Below are positions 36,801 through 48,000 of a stretch of 64,000 nucleotides of DNA, piece after piece. A program made the position numbers and the translations under genes. The DNA comes from Brachyhypopomus gauderio. Taxonomy: Eukaryota; Chordata; Actinopteri; Gymnotiformes; Hypopomidae. Each line of letters starts with the position of its first letter. Position 1 is the first letter of the stretch. The notes beneath the pieces are model-generated. The model was not told the DNA's origin, did no database searches, and worked only from the letters and a program-made list of their open reading frames with translations. Location of the stretch: the NCBI RefSeq assembly GCF_052324685.1, contig NW_027506977.1, positions 62,001-126,000 of the forward strand. Reading direction: 5' to 3'.

Positions 36801-37165
36801 CAAGTGCTTTTAAGATATCTAAAATGACGTCACTGGATTCGTCATTTTATGAGTCACACATCCGTAATTCTTATTCAAGATATCTCTAACGTAATTATGA
36901 CTAGTCAAAATGACATTTTTAGATATCTGAATTAAAGAAGTACGTGCATTACGCCCCTTTTGCGATGTTGCCGAGTCGTCGAAACTGCTGCCTGCGGAAT
37001 TTTGGGTGGGTAAAATGGCGTTAGCTGTTCTTGAAAAAATTGACAGAAAATGCCACAATCTTGAAAGAGCTCAACAGTATGGATTATGCGGCACTAAAAA
37101 TAGTATTAAAAACGCGAGAATGTGAGTTCGACTGTCCTGACATCGCGTACAGACCACTGATTAGC
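36801..37165. repeat. Repeat with ACTAGTCA and AGATATCT motifs, left part
   Basis: Recurring GACTAGTCA and AAGATATCT motifs here also occur at 37790-37950 and 40090-40130, suggesting one host element later split by the MITE at 37166 and the LTR element at 37957. A short frame starting at 37015 (MALAVLEKIDRKCHNL, allowing one uncertain residue) may be a remnant; no family recognised. Confidence 0.35.
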
Positions 37166-37735
37166 TAGAGTGACCAGATGTCCTCTTTTTCCCGGACATG
37201 TCCTACTTTTGAGACCTAAATAAATGTCCGGGGGGAATTTCAAAATCGTCCAGGGTTTTGTTCGACTGACTCAATCATAATACATGTACAGTGCATTGTG
37301 ATTAGAATTGCCACTCCGTTCCATTCCACTTAATTCCAGGTTTTTCTGTATCGCAAATTAGTCACGTATTTCTCCTCAAATCTATCTACTTTATATTGTG
37401 TGTGTGTGAAGAAGAAAGTGTGGGCCTGTCAGTCTACCCCCGAGTGTTTACAAGCGAAAGCACGTGTGTCCGCCGGTTCTACGGCAATGCCGAAACTAAA
37501 GTGAACGTTTACGGAGGAGTTAAAGAAAAAAATTCCTGTGCTTCCGCCAGGGTCGTGAACCATATGAGGCAGAGTGCTTGATGTGTACGGCAGGTACTAT
37601 GTTGTTTTGTGGTGTTCAATAAATGCAATTTTTACACAGACACCATGTCATTTGTGTCATATCAAACACAGATACACCGATGACCCCGGCAAAAAAGGTG
37701 TCCTCCTTTTCAGAAACCCAAATCTGGTCACCCTA
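37166..37735. mobile_element. hAT-type non-autonomous element
   Basis: Inverted ends TAGAGTGACCAGAT and ATCTGGTCACCCTA, and the 7-bp direct repeat GATTAGC (37159-37165, 37736-37742). The interior holds 'tgtcctctttttcccggaca' and its inverse. No transposase. Confidence 0.87.
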
Positions 37736-38173
37736 GATTAGCAAATACAAAGAGTGCCAAGTTTGGCGCCAAAATGCTACGTAAATCTGGGACGTATTGA
37801 CTAGACAAAATGATTATTGAAGATATCTACAAACACATTCCGACTAGTCAGAATAATTATTCAAGATAACAGGAATAAAAAAAACATCTAGATAAAAAAT
37901 ATTCAAGATATCTGCAATTTATTTGTAGACATTTTTAAATGACTTTTGACTAGTCTGTGTGTGTGTTTGTGAATGTTCCGTTTGGTGTGTCTAACGTGTT
38001 TTCCCCTGTCTTCCCAGGGAGGGTGTGCTAGGCGATTCGTGGCGGACGCTTCGCCAAGGGCAGTCACCTCCCAGACGCAGGACTGAGCGCGTCGGATACG
38101 CCCATCGTCGTGGGTTCGGGGCACTCGGTCCTGTTGGCACCCCGGGACGGGTAGTGCCCTTGGAGGGGGCGTC

Positions 38174-38521
38174 TGTCACGTTGAGGACCCCGGCCCCTCC
38201 CTTTTGGGCGTCTGTCAACGTTGTCTACGTGCTTTGTCTGCGTCAGTGGATATCCGTGGTTAGGGTTTTGTCGTGTGATTAATAAGTCTCACCTGTGAAT
38301 CGTCTCGTGATCACGTGGGGCTAATGTGGTTTGTCTATTTAATGTGCGCTCGCGCAGTGTCCTGTGCTCGTCGTTGTCTAAGTCTGCACGTAGTGCACGT
38401 CTAGTGTGTATGTTTCTGTTTAGTGTTGCGTTATTGCGCAACACTTGTGTATTAAAAGTGACGTTTGTGACGCAAAGACGGGATTCTGTGTCTCATCCTT
38501 CGTCCAGCCGCCAGCGTCACA
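38174..38521 (+). mobile_element. Full LTR of the tandem element
   Basis: 348 bp, TGTCACGTTGAGG...CCAGCGTCACA. It resembles the minus-strand solo LTRs at 19621-19958 and 22438-22775. Confidence 0.85.
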
Positions 38522-38549
38522 GAACGACGAGCCTTCAAGAGACACCACG

Positions 38550-39761
38550 ATGCCAGGCTATAAAACCAAGCAAAAGAAAGGCAAGAAGCCCAGCAAGCGG
38601 CGTCACCTCACTTCTTCCTCCCCCCCTCGCCGCAGAGCCACGCCGACACTGGCGCAGCTCGAAGAGGACCCAGAGTGCACCTATATGCTGTGCGCGGCTC
38701 GGGAAACCGCGATCCCAGAGCTAGCGGAGGAGTACCGCCAGACAGCTGTCCGGGTGTGGCAGGAGAGGCGTTTCTCTCCTTCCCGGGAGCTCTCGCCCCT
38801 GCGGGTGGGGCTCCACGAGCTGGAAGGGGATCCCGCCTTTCGTGACGAGGGAAAGGAGGAGGAACAAGACTCCACCACGCACCAAGAAGCCACGCCTACT
38901 GTAGAACAGCTGGAGCAGGATCCAGTAAGCGCGGCTCAGCTGGCCGCGGCACGGGAGAGCCAGGACCCCGTGAGGGCGGCCTTGTTTCGCGAGGGCGTGG
39001 TGAGGATCTGGAGACACCTGCACCCGTCTCCTTCCCGCGCCCTCTCGCCTCCGAGGGTGACCGCCTGTGTCATCGGTGCCACCGAGTCCACCCCAGAGGG
39101 TGAGTTCGGAGAGGGGGAGTCCGAGGAGGAGGAGGAGTACCTCCCTCCGTCTGTGGATCCCTCTCCTACCGTGGACCACGGCGAGGAGGAGGCGGAAGAC
39201 CCAGCTTCCTCGGTCTGTCACGCCCCCACGGTGGGTTATGGAGGGGGTGGCCAGGACTATTCCCCGTCGGAGTACGACGATACGTCGACCGTATACTACG
39301 GTGAAGGGGAGCAGGTGAACTATCCCCCGGTGGAGTATGACGATACGTCGACCGTATACTACGGTGAAGGGGAGCAGGTAAACTATTCCCCGTCGGAGTA
39401 TGACGATGCGTCGACCGTAGACTACGGTGAAGGGGAGCAGGAGGACTATCCCCCGTCCGTGTGCTCGGGAGTGTCCGCGCTGCTCCTGGCACGTCTGCCC
39501 GCCGCGCTGCTCCTGGCACGTCTGCCCGCCGCGCTGCACCGGGCACGTCTGCCCGCCGCGCTGGACCTGGCGGAGAGCCCGCAGCGAAGGCAGGAGGGGG
39601 ACTGCCTAACGCAGCACCAGCAGCACCGGACTTCTCTCCCCTGCTCGCTCTCCTCCTGGCGCGAAGCCTGGCGCCTGTTATGTGTTTGTCTGTGCCAGTG
39701 TTCGTCAGTCTTCCCTTGTGTGTGCCGAACCCGTTTTTCCCTCTTGTGCCACTATGTGTAA
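38550..39761 (+). CDS. Repeat-containing protein of unknown function in an LTR element
   Basis: 403 residues from the ATG at 38550 (MPGYKTKQKKGKKPSKRR), 28 bp after the LTR. Layout: basic tail (about 4-20); two gapless 57-residue modules (about 30-86 and 114-170) sharing ATPT-x2-QLE-x-DP, AARE, VR-x-W and SPSR-x-LSP-x-RV; an acidic linker (about 180-230, Glu-rich); three 25-residue repeats containing YDD-T/A-STV-x-YGEGEQ (about 245-310); and about four 9-residue LLLARLPAA repeats (about 315-345). No zinc knuckle, protease or polymerase motif. Position suggests a gag-like or accessory protein, but I recognise no family. The last ~60 residues may not be conserved coding. Confidence 0.6.
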   Translation: MPGYKTKQKKGKKPSKRRHLTSSSPPRRRATPTLAQLEEDPECTYMLCAARETAIPELAEEYRQTAVRVWQERRFSPSRELSPLRVGLHELEGDPAFRDEGKEEEQDSTTHQEATPTVEQLEQDPVSAAQLAAARESQDPVRAALFREGVVRIWRHLHPSPSRALSPPRVTACVIGATESTPEGEFGEGESEEEEEYLPPSVDPSPTVDHGEEEAEDPASSVCHAPTVGYGGGGQDYSPSEYDDTSTVYYGEGEQVNYPPVEYDDTSTVYYGEGEQVNYSPSEYDDASTVDYGEGEQEDYPPSVCSGVSALLLARLPAALLLARLPAALHRARLPAALDLAESPQRRQEGDCLTQHQQHRTSLPCSLSSWREAWRLLCVCLCQCSSVFPCVCRTRFSLLCHYV

Positions 39762-39964
39762 GCGTGCCTGTGTGTGTGTTTGTGAATGTTCCGTTTGGTG
39801 TGTCTAACGTGTTTTCCCCTGTCTTCCCAGGGAGGGTGTGCTAGGCGATTCGTGGCGGACGCTTCGCCAAGGGCAGTCACCTCCCAGACGCAGGACTGAG
39901 CGCGTCGGATACGCCCATCGTCGTGGGTTCGGGGCACTCGGTCCTGTTGGCACCCCGGGACGGG

Positions 39965-40084
39965 TAGTGTGTATGTTTCTGTTTAGTGTTGCGTTATTGC
40001 GCAACACTTGTGTATTAAAAGTGACGTTTGTGACGCAAAGACGGGATTCTGTGTCTCATCCTTCGTCCAGCCGCCAGCGTCACA
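39965..40084 (+). mobile_element. 3' LTR truncated by an internal deletion
   Basis: Only the last ~120 bp of the LTR remain. The join falls at TAGTG, which is present both at the start of the lost segment (38154-38158) and at its end (38402-38406), so the deletion likely used this short direct repeat. Confidence 0.8.
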
Positions 40085-40659
40085 ATTTAATTGACTAGTC
40101 AGTAATTAATTGCAGATATCTTGAACATGAGTGATCCTACACATATAACATACGTATACACTATATATATATATATATAATACATTTATATATTTATATA
40201 TTATATATATATAAATTTGAGTTGACTTGACTAGATATTAGATTATTAGACTCATTTTCTTCACTATAGTGAATGTAAAATTTAGTTCATTGAAAACGAG
40301 TGTTATATTGTGAGACGAAAAGTGAATGGAACAAAATAACATTCAAAAAGGTCTTTACGTGGATTTAAATTTATCTAAGGGGTGACTAACAACATCGGAT
40401 GATGTTGTTTTTGAGTATTTTCAAGCTGATTTGAATCGGGTCAAAACTAACCCGCTAACACCAAAGATGTGTGCAGTTTTCTAATACAATACAAGTTAAA
40501 GATCTACACCAATCAAGGTTCTGATTCCTATATTTAAATTGAAAGTCCCCATATACTAATTTATTTAGGTTCTTTTAATGTTTTTATTTATTTATTCTGT
40601 AAAAACGATATTTAACTGTCTTCCAATTTCTACAGCTCCGAAGCTTACATTATTCCTCA
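40085..40659. other. AT-rich intergenic DNA
   Basis: Continues the GACTAGTCA repeat for about 40 bp, then a TA-rich stretch (40150-40220). No gene recognised. Confidence 0.45.
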
Positions 40660-41258
40660 TTTTATACATTCACTCAATCTTTGTTACTTCTGTTATTTCC
40701 CCAGATAAACCGTACACACAATTTATCACCCAAAATGTCCGACTTTGCCGTGCACTACTACAATTTGCCACAATTTAAAATGCACGTTGTAGTCTCTGAA
40801 TCCTAAAACACGTTTTATAAAATAAATGGAGACGCTTTATGACAAAATAATGCAATGAAACTGCATTATTGAAACTCTAATGGTAAATAATTTTATGACG
40901 TTATGACATTATTTAACATTCTATGTCTGTTCTAATTATTTCAAGTCTTGCCATCTTATTTACTTTATTACATTACTTTGTCTATTTTAATAAATTGTCA
41001 TTTTATTATTTTATTTTATTATGTGTGTTTTCTTTTTTTAGGTTCTTTTAATGGTTTTATTTATTTATTCTGTAAAGCACTTTGAGTATAAATGAAAGGT
41101 GCTATTCAAATAAAGATTATTATTACGTTTGTAATGATAATCAAAGTAATGACCTAGCTAGTTTGAACCTCATCCAAAGTATTTTAGTATAATAAAATGA
41201 TAAGATATTCCTTGTGCAAGCAGAACTAAAGAGGAGGTTGAAGGTAGAAATGGCTGGG
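40660..41258. repeat. Inverted relic of the H2B-H4 spacer
   Basis: Reverse complement of 26635-27262 with moderate divergence. Neither end reaches a histone gene: the H2B-proximal end stops near a SINE at about 41300 and the H4-proximal end fades at about 40660. Evidence of an ancient inverted duplication within the histone cluster. Confidence 0.85.
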
Positions 41259-41299
41259 GCGGGAGTTAAATGTGTTTAAATGTGTGCTGTATTTTTGTC

Positions 41300-41570
41300 A
41301 ATTGTGATTTTTACACCGCAATCGAAATTTGTCATCCGCTTTTAACCCATCTGTGCAGTTAGAACAGACACACACTAGTGATTACTAGGGGGCTGTGGAT
41401 CACACGTGCCCAGAGCGGTGGGCAGCCCTAGCCCGGCGCCCGGGGAGCAGTTGGGGTTAGGTGCCTTGCTCAAGGGCACCTCAGTCATGGCCTCAGGTCT
41501 GGGAATCGAACCCACGACCCTCCAGTCACAAGACCAGTTCCCTACCACCAGGCCATGACTACGTTTTCTT
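41300..41570 (-). mobile_element. tRNA-derived SINE
   Basis: On the minus strand the head (about 41570-41490) has a pol III A box (TGGCCTGGTGG) and B box (GGGTTCGATTCC) at normal spacing, and complementary acceptor-like arms (GTCATGGCC...GGCCATGAC). The body follows (TGCCCTTGAGCAAGGCACCT, then a GC-rich middle), a common teleost SINE body from memory. Confidence 0.8.
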
Positions 41571-41673
41571 TTTCACTATCTCAGCTTGAGTATATGTGCG
41601 TGTGTGTTCAAATACACCTGTATGTTGACGTGTGAGAAATAGTGTGAGAGTATATTTAATATACTACAGGTGG

Positions 41674-41990
41674 TGTTGGAGCCATTTTTGTCTTTTGTCT
41701 TTACTGTTCCCTAGATCCCTTGTGTTTGTACCCAACTAGACCTCCCTCATGTGGTGAATACCGGTCACTGCATCCATCGGGTTATCGGGTCCTGATTTAA
41801 GGGAAATGGGTAGACCTGGCTGGGGCCCGGTCAGAAGAGCAAACAGTTTTTCCACCGCAAGCTGTAAATTGATATGTTTCTTATTTTAATTTGAGTTGTT
41901 GTTAATTTTATATATTATGTTTTGTTCAAATAAAACACCAACAAACCTGCAAGACAGCGTCTGCGCGTGAACTGGAGTATGGCTGGGACA
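41674..41990 (+). mobile_element. 5' LTR of the BEL/Pao element
   Basis: 317 bp, TGTTGGAGCC...GGCTGGGACA. An AATAAA signal lies near 41931. Differs from the 3' LTR by one noticed base (GTGGTGAATACC versus GTGGTGCATACC). Confidence 0.95.
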
Positions 41991-42088
41991 AATAGTGGAA
42001 AAACTGCTTTGGACAATCGGAAGTTTGGAATGCTCTCATCTATCCCTCAACCAAGAAGGTCGTGAGTAAATAATTGCCTTGATTAAGC

Positions 42089-45000
42089 ATGGAGGCTTTA
42101 GGCAGTGCTGAAGCAACTGAAATGGATAATGATGGGGATTACATAAAGACAATAATGGGTTCCCGTAGAGGTAAACTGGGAATGTGCACACGTAAAATGA
42201 ATGAAATTATGACAGTGCGTACTGGGAATGGAGAAGCCAAAGAAGTGAAGTTGCTTATGGACTCCTTTTGTGCTGCTTTGAATGAATTTAATCAAGTGCA
42301 TGATTTGGTACAAATGTCATTAGACACTGCAGAAAAGGAGCATGACCAGACAGAGTGGTTTGAACCAAAAATGGCCCATTTCAAGGAGTTTTTGACAGAA
42401 ACTGAAACATGGCTGAGAGCTAAATTTGAGAAACAAAACGGAGGTGAAGATGAGATACAACTGGATGAAAACATTGATAATATAACACCGTTTGACAGTG
42501 TTTCGGTTAGTTTAAAGAGACAGTCAGAAGACTCAGTAACATCATCAAAGTCCTCAATAGCCTCTTCTGCAATATCGGCAAGAATGAAGGCTGAAGCAAG
42601 AAAAGCAGTTTTAATGGCACGTGCAGCTGCACTCTCTAAGAAGCATGACTTAGAAATGAAAGAAGCCCAATTAAAAACTGATGAGATAAGAATAAAAATG
42701 ATGAAGGAAAAGCTTCGGGTGGAGACAGATATTGCAGCCTCAATTGCTGAAATAAGAGTGTACGAGAGCTTTGAATCTCCCTCATCGGAAGCCAAACAAA
42801 AGGATGGCATGAATGAGTATTATGATGAAGCACAGAAGTACCTGCATTCCTCAATTGATACTGGTGGTCATAAACATACAGCTGATTATGCCTTAATACA
42901 AACTGTTCCTAAAACACCATTGCAAAGAACTGTTCAACTTTTGCAACCTCCCCAGTTAATAATTGAGTCTGAGCCTCAAGCTGTAGCAGAGCTAGGTAAC
43001 ACAGGTGTGAGCTCCTCTCAGGGTCAAGTGATCCTTAATGCAATGCAGCAACAGCAACATTTGACTGAGGTTCTATTGCAGCAGCAAAATCTGTCATTGC
43101 TTCCAACAAAAGCGATCCCTGTGTTTGATGGAGACCCATTATGTTTTCTCTCCTTTATGAGGGCCTTTGAACATAGTATTGAAACTAGAACACAAAGTAA
43201 TAAGGAAAGGCTTTATTATTTGGAGCAGTTCACTGCTGGTCAGCCAAGAGAGCTTGTTTGCAGTTGTTTACATATGGATGCTACAACTGGATATGCAGAG
43301 GCTAAACGACTACTGAAAGAGAATTTTGGAGATGAAATAAGGATTACAAATGCCTATATGGATAGAGCTCTGCATTGGGCTAACATAAAACCTGAAGATT
43401 CTAAAGCACTGCACGCGTACACATTGTTTCTGAGAGGATGCTGCAATGTAATGCAAGAATTACGATACCTTAAAGAGTTGGACAGTGCTGCAAATCTTAG
43501 GATAGTCATCTCAAAATTGCCATACAAAGTAAAGGATAAATGGAGAGCAGTAGCTTATGATATATCAGATAAAACGAAGCAAAGAGCAGGGTTTGATAAT
43601 CTTGTTGTGTTTCTTGAGAGGCAGGTTCGAATGAGTTCTGATCCTCTTTTTGGCGATATCTTGGTGCCAGCATCAAGCCGAAAATCTGTTACATATGAGA
43701 TTAAACTCCCCTTGAGGTCAAAGAGTAGTAGAACCAGCTTTGCTACCACAGTGGTACCAGTTACTAAGTATGTGTCTGGCACTGCTAACGACAAAACAAA
43801 GCAGGCACGAACATTATCTTCCTCATGTTTTTACTGTTCATGTGATCATGTGTTAGCCAGCTGCAACCACTTCAAATCTCTGGATCATAGGAACAAAGTG
43901 CAGTTCTTGAAACATAATGGAATCTGTTTTGGATGCTTCTCCAAAGGCCACCTGAGCAAGGACTGCAGGAAAAGGATGACCTGTGAGATCTGCCATTACA
44001 GACACCCTACTCTACTGCATATTTCAGAAAAGGTCATGCAGAAACGATCTGTAGATAACTCAAGTGATCCAAATTCTGAACAGCCAACATTAGAGGGACA
44101 GCCAGTTAATAGTGCATTTGTTTCTCTCAGATCTGGTCGTCATAATGGGGCCAGTAAAGACTGCATACTTGCAATAGTACCAGTACAGGTCAAGGTAGCA
44201 AGCAGTAACCAGTTTCTTGTAACATATGCCTTTTTGGATCCTGGAAGTTCAGCAACCTTTTGCACTGAAGGCTTGATGAGAAAACTACATGCGAAGGGAA
44301 CGAAAACTGAAATATTGCAGAGAACAATGGCTCAAGAGAAACCTGTCACCACTTACAGGGTGTTAGATTTAGAAGTGGGGGACAAAGATGGGAAGAATTT
44401 TATTCAATTGCCTTGTGTTTACACCCAGGACGTAATTCCTGTATCAAAGGAGAATGTCATATCTTCAAAGGATCTTGAGAAATGGCCATATCTCAGAAAT
44501 GTGGACATCAAAGAAATCGATGCTGATGTGGAACTCTTGATCGGAGTTAACACTCCAAAGGCCATGGAACCATGGGAAATCATAAACAGCATAGGGAACG
44601 GACCCTACGCAGTGAGAACCCTGCTTGGATGGATAGTGAATGGTCCACTTGGTAGTATGGGGGATGCAACAAATCATGTCGTAACCACCAACAGAATATC
44701 AGTGTCGGAAATTGAAGAACTCCTGATGAAACTATACAACCAAGAGTTCCCAGAAACACACTATACTGAGAAGAGAGAAATGTCACTAGATGATAAAAAA
44801 TTCATGAAGATTCTGACAGAACAAGTGACTTATGAGAACAGTCATTATTATCTGCCACTTCCATTTCGTAATGATAATGTGATGATGCCTAATAACAGAG
44901 ATATGGCAATCCAGCGTGCTGCGAGTCTTGCAAAAAGGTTAAAAGGGGATAAAAGCTTCCGAGCAGAGTATAAGCAATTCATGGACAAAATGTTGGAACA

Positions 45001-48000
45001 GGACTATGCTGAGAAGATACCATCGGACCAGGTACACGTTGTTGAGGGTAAAACATGGTACATACCACATCATGGTGTTTACCACAGACGCAAAGGCACT
45101 TTGCGTGTTGTGTTTGATTGTACCTCATCGTTTCAAAACACCTCCCTCAATAAAGAGTTACTCCAGGGTCCTGATCTGACAAACAATCTACTAGGTGTGC
45201 TCATGCGATTCCGTCAAGGACACATAGCTTTAATGGCGGATATCCAAGCTATGTTTCATCAGGTGAGAGTCCACAGAAAACATGTGGACTTTCTTAGATT
45301 TTTGTGGTGGCCAGATGGAGATTTTAAGAAACAGCCTGAAGATTATCGTATGAAGGTGCATCTTTTTGGTGCTGTTTCATCACCCAGTTGTGCAAATTTT
45401 GCTTTGCAAAAAACTGCTCAAGACAACCAGCACAAGTATGACAAAGAGATAATTGAGACAATTCAAAACAATTTCTATGTCGATGACTGCCTTAAGACTG
45501 CAGAAACAGAAATGCATGCTATCAGATTACACAAAGGCCTCTCTGATTTGTGTGCCACAGGAGGATTCAAGCTTACGAAATGGGTCAGTAATAGCAATAA
45601 AGTGCTAGAAGTCATCCCTGAAAAGGAAAGAGCAGACATGGTAAAGGATTTGGAGTTGGACAGGAAAGACCCTCCAATTGAAAGAGTGCTCGGGATTCAG
45701 TGGAACTTGGAGGATGACACATTCGGATTTAAAGTGTCTGAGAACAGCAAGCCCCTCACTAGAAGAGGGATTTTATCCACTGTAAGTTCCATATATGACC
45801 CTTTAGGATTTCTTGCACCTGTCATTCTGAAAGGCAAGCAGATTTTGCAGGCTCTCTGCAAGTCAGGTTGTGGTTGGGATCAAGTTGTTTCTGATGTTAT
45901 GCTCAATCAATGGAAGACATGGCTACAAGACACTGAACATCTCTCTGGTCTGAGAATCGATAGATGTATGAAACCAAAAGACATTGGCACGGTCATATCA
46001 GTCCAGCTGCATCACTTCTGTGATGCCAGTGAAGTAGGTTATGGTACCGTTAGTTACATCAGGTTCGTCAGTGATAGTAATGTACACGTTAGCTTCGTCA
46101 TGGGAAAGGCGAGAGTAGCCCCATTTAAACAAATGACCATCCCTAGGCTCGAACTTCAAGCAGCAACGCTTGCTGCACGGATGGATAAAATGCTTAGAGT
46201 AGAACTTCAAATTAATCTGGAACCTTCTGTATTATGGACTGATAGCCAGTCAGTTCTGAAGTACATTAATAATGAACAAACAAGATTTTCAACCTTTGTG
46301 ACCAACCGACTTACTGTCATCAGAGATCTTACAACCAAAGAACAATGGAGATATGTAGACTCAGCAAACAATCCGGCTGATGCTGCATCAAGGGGTGTAA
46401 GAGCAGCCTCTCTAATGTCCAAACACTGGTGGACAGGCCCAGACTTCTTACGAAGGAAAGAAACACATTGGCCGATTAGTAGCAAACTAATGTCTACTGA
46501 TTTGAAAACCCTTGAAGTGAGAAATGTTCAGGTCCATTGGACAACCGTAACTGATAATCCTACAAGCAACTTCCTAGAATATTATTCCCAGTGGAGTCAC
46601 TTAAAAAGGGCAGTGGCATGGTTTCTACGACTGAAAGATATCCTTAAAGCAAAGGCTCATGGAAAGCATGCTGTGAAGAACAACAATGCCCAGAATGTGG
46701 GATCCCAGTGTTTGTCTGTAGATGAACTGGAAAGAGCAGAAAAGGCTGTGATCTCTTATGTACAGAACTCGAGTTTCCATGAGGAAGTGGAAGCCTTACA
46801 GAAAGGTAAACAGGTTAAACTCTCTAGTAGCATCTCATCACTGGATCCGATTCTTGAGGCTGGGATTCTAAGGGTAGGGGGCAGAATTAATAGAATGGCC
46901 ATGCCCGTAAGCCAACAGCATCCAGCCATATTACCCAAGAAGTCCCATATCTCTAGACTAATCATGAGGCACATCCACCAGACAATAGGTCACTCTGGGA
47001 GGAATCATGTTCTATCAAAATTGAGACAGCATTATTGGATTCCAAGTGCAAATGCCTTAGCACGCAGGATTATTACGGAATGCGTCCTCTGTAGACGTCT
47101 TCAAGGGAAACCGGGAGAACAGAAGATGGCAGATCTCCCTCCAGAACGAATCACCCCAGACTTACCACCTTTCACCCACGTAGGTATTGATTATTTTGGA
47201 CCAATAGAAGTCAAGAAAGGTCGTGGAACTGCAAAACGATATGGCGTGATCTTTACTTGTCTTGTGTCACGTGCCATCCATCTTGAAGTAGCAACTTCTT
47301 TAGACACAGATGCTTGCATTAATGCCCTGCGGCGATTTATCTGCAGAAGAGGGCCAGTTGACACTATAAGAACGGATCAAGGTACAAATTTCATTGGAAG
47401 TCATAGAGAACTAGAAAACAGCTTGAAAAATGTTGATCATGAGAAAATCCATGGAACATTAACAAAAGAGGGAATCAAGTGGATGTTCAATCCACCCTTT
47501 GCACCTCACCATGGAGGTGTGTGGGAACGCCTAATCAAGTCACTGAAGACAATTCTTCATTCACTCTTTAGAGAGCAAATTCTTGATGATGATGGATTAT
47601 TAACAGCACTCTGCGAAGTTGAAACAATAATGAACGATCGTCCACTAACAACTGTATCAGACGATCCACTTGATCTGGAACCTCTGACACCTAATCATTT
47701 ACTAAGAATGAAAGTTCAACCAGTCATACCACCTGGAATCTTTCAGAGCACTGACTTGTATGTACGAAGAAGATGGAGACAGGTACAGTACATCACAGAC
47801 TTATTCTGGAAACGGTGGATAAGGGAGTATCTTCCCATTATGCAAGAGAGATCCAAATGGAACCTGATCAAAAGGAACTTCCAGCCAAATGACTTAGTGG
47901 TCATTGTTGATGACAAGGCACCAAGAAACTCATGGCTGTTAGGGAGAATTCTGAAGACCTTTCCAGATAAACAAGGTCTTGTCCGAGCGGCTTTGATTAA

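Larger units (their letters stand above)
37957..40084 (+). mobile_element. LTR retroelement in tandem form, coding for a non-pol protein
   Basis: Order: 3' internal end (37957-38173), LTR (38174-38521), internal region with a 403-codon ORF (38522-39964), truncated LTR (39965-40084). The segment 37957-38156 is repeated at 39772-39967, so two copies share the middle LTR. A purine-rich GGAGGGGGCG precedes the LTR. There is no protease, RT or integrase, so it depends on another element. Same LTR family as the solo LTRs at 19621 and 22438. Confidence 0.78.

Noticed and set aside
37396-37581. 61-codon frame in the MITE at 37166-37735
   Set aside because: Non-autonomous element interior, no resemblance to a transposase.
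38721-39546. Minus-strand frames of 126-272 codons opposite the LTR-element ORF
   Set aside because: Antisense shadow. The plus-strand frame has the better start just after the LTR and gapless internal modules.
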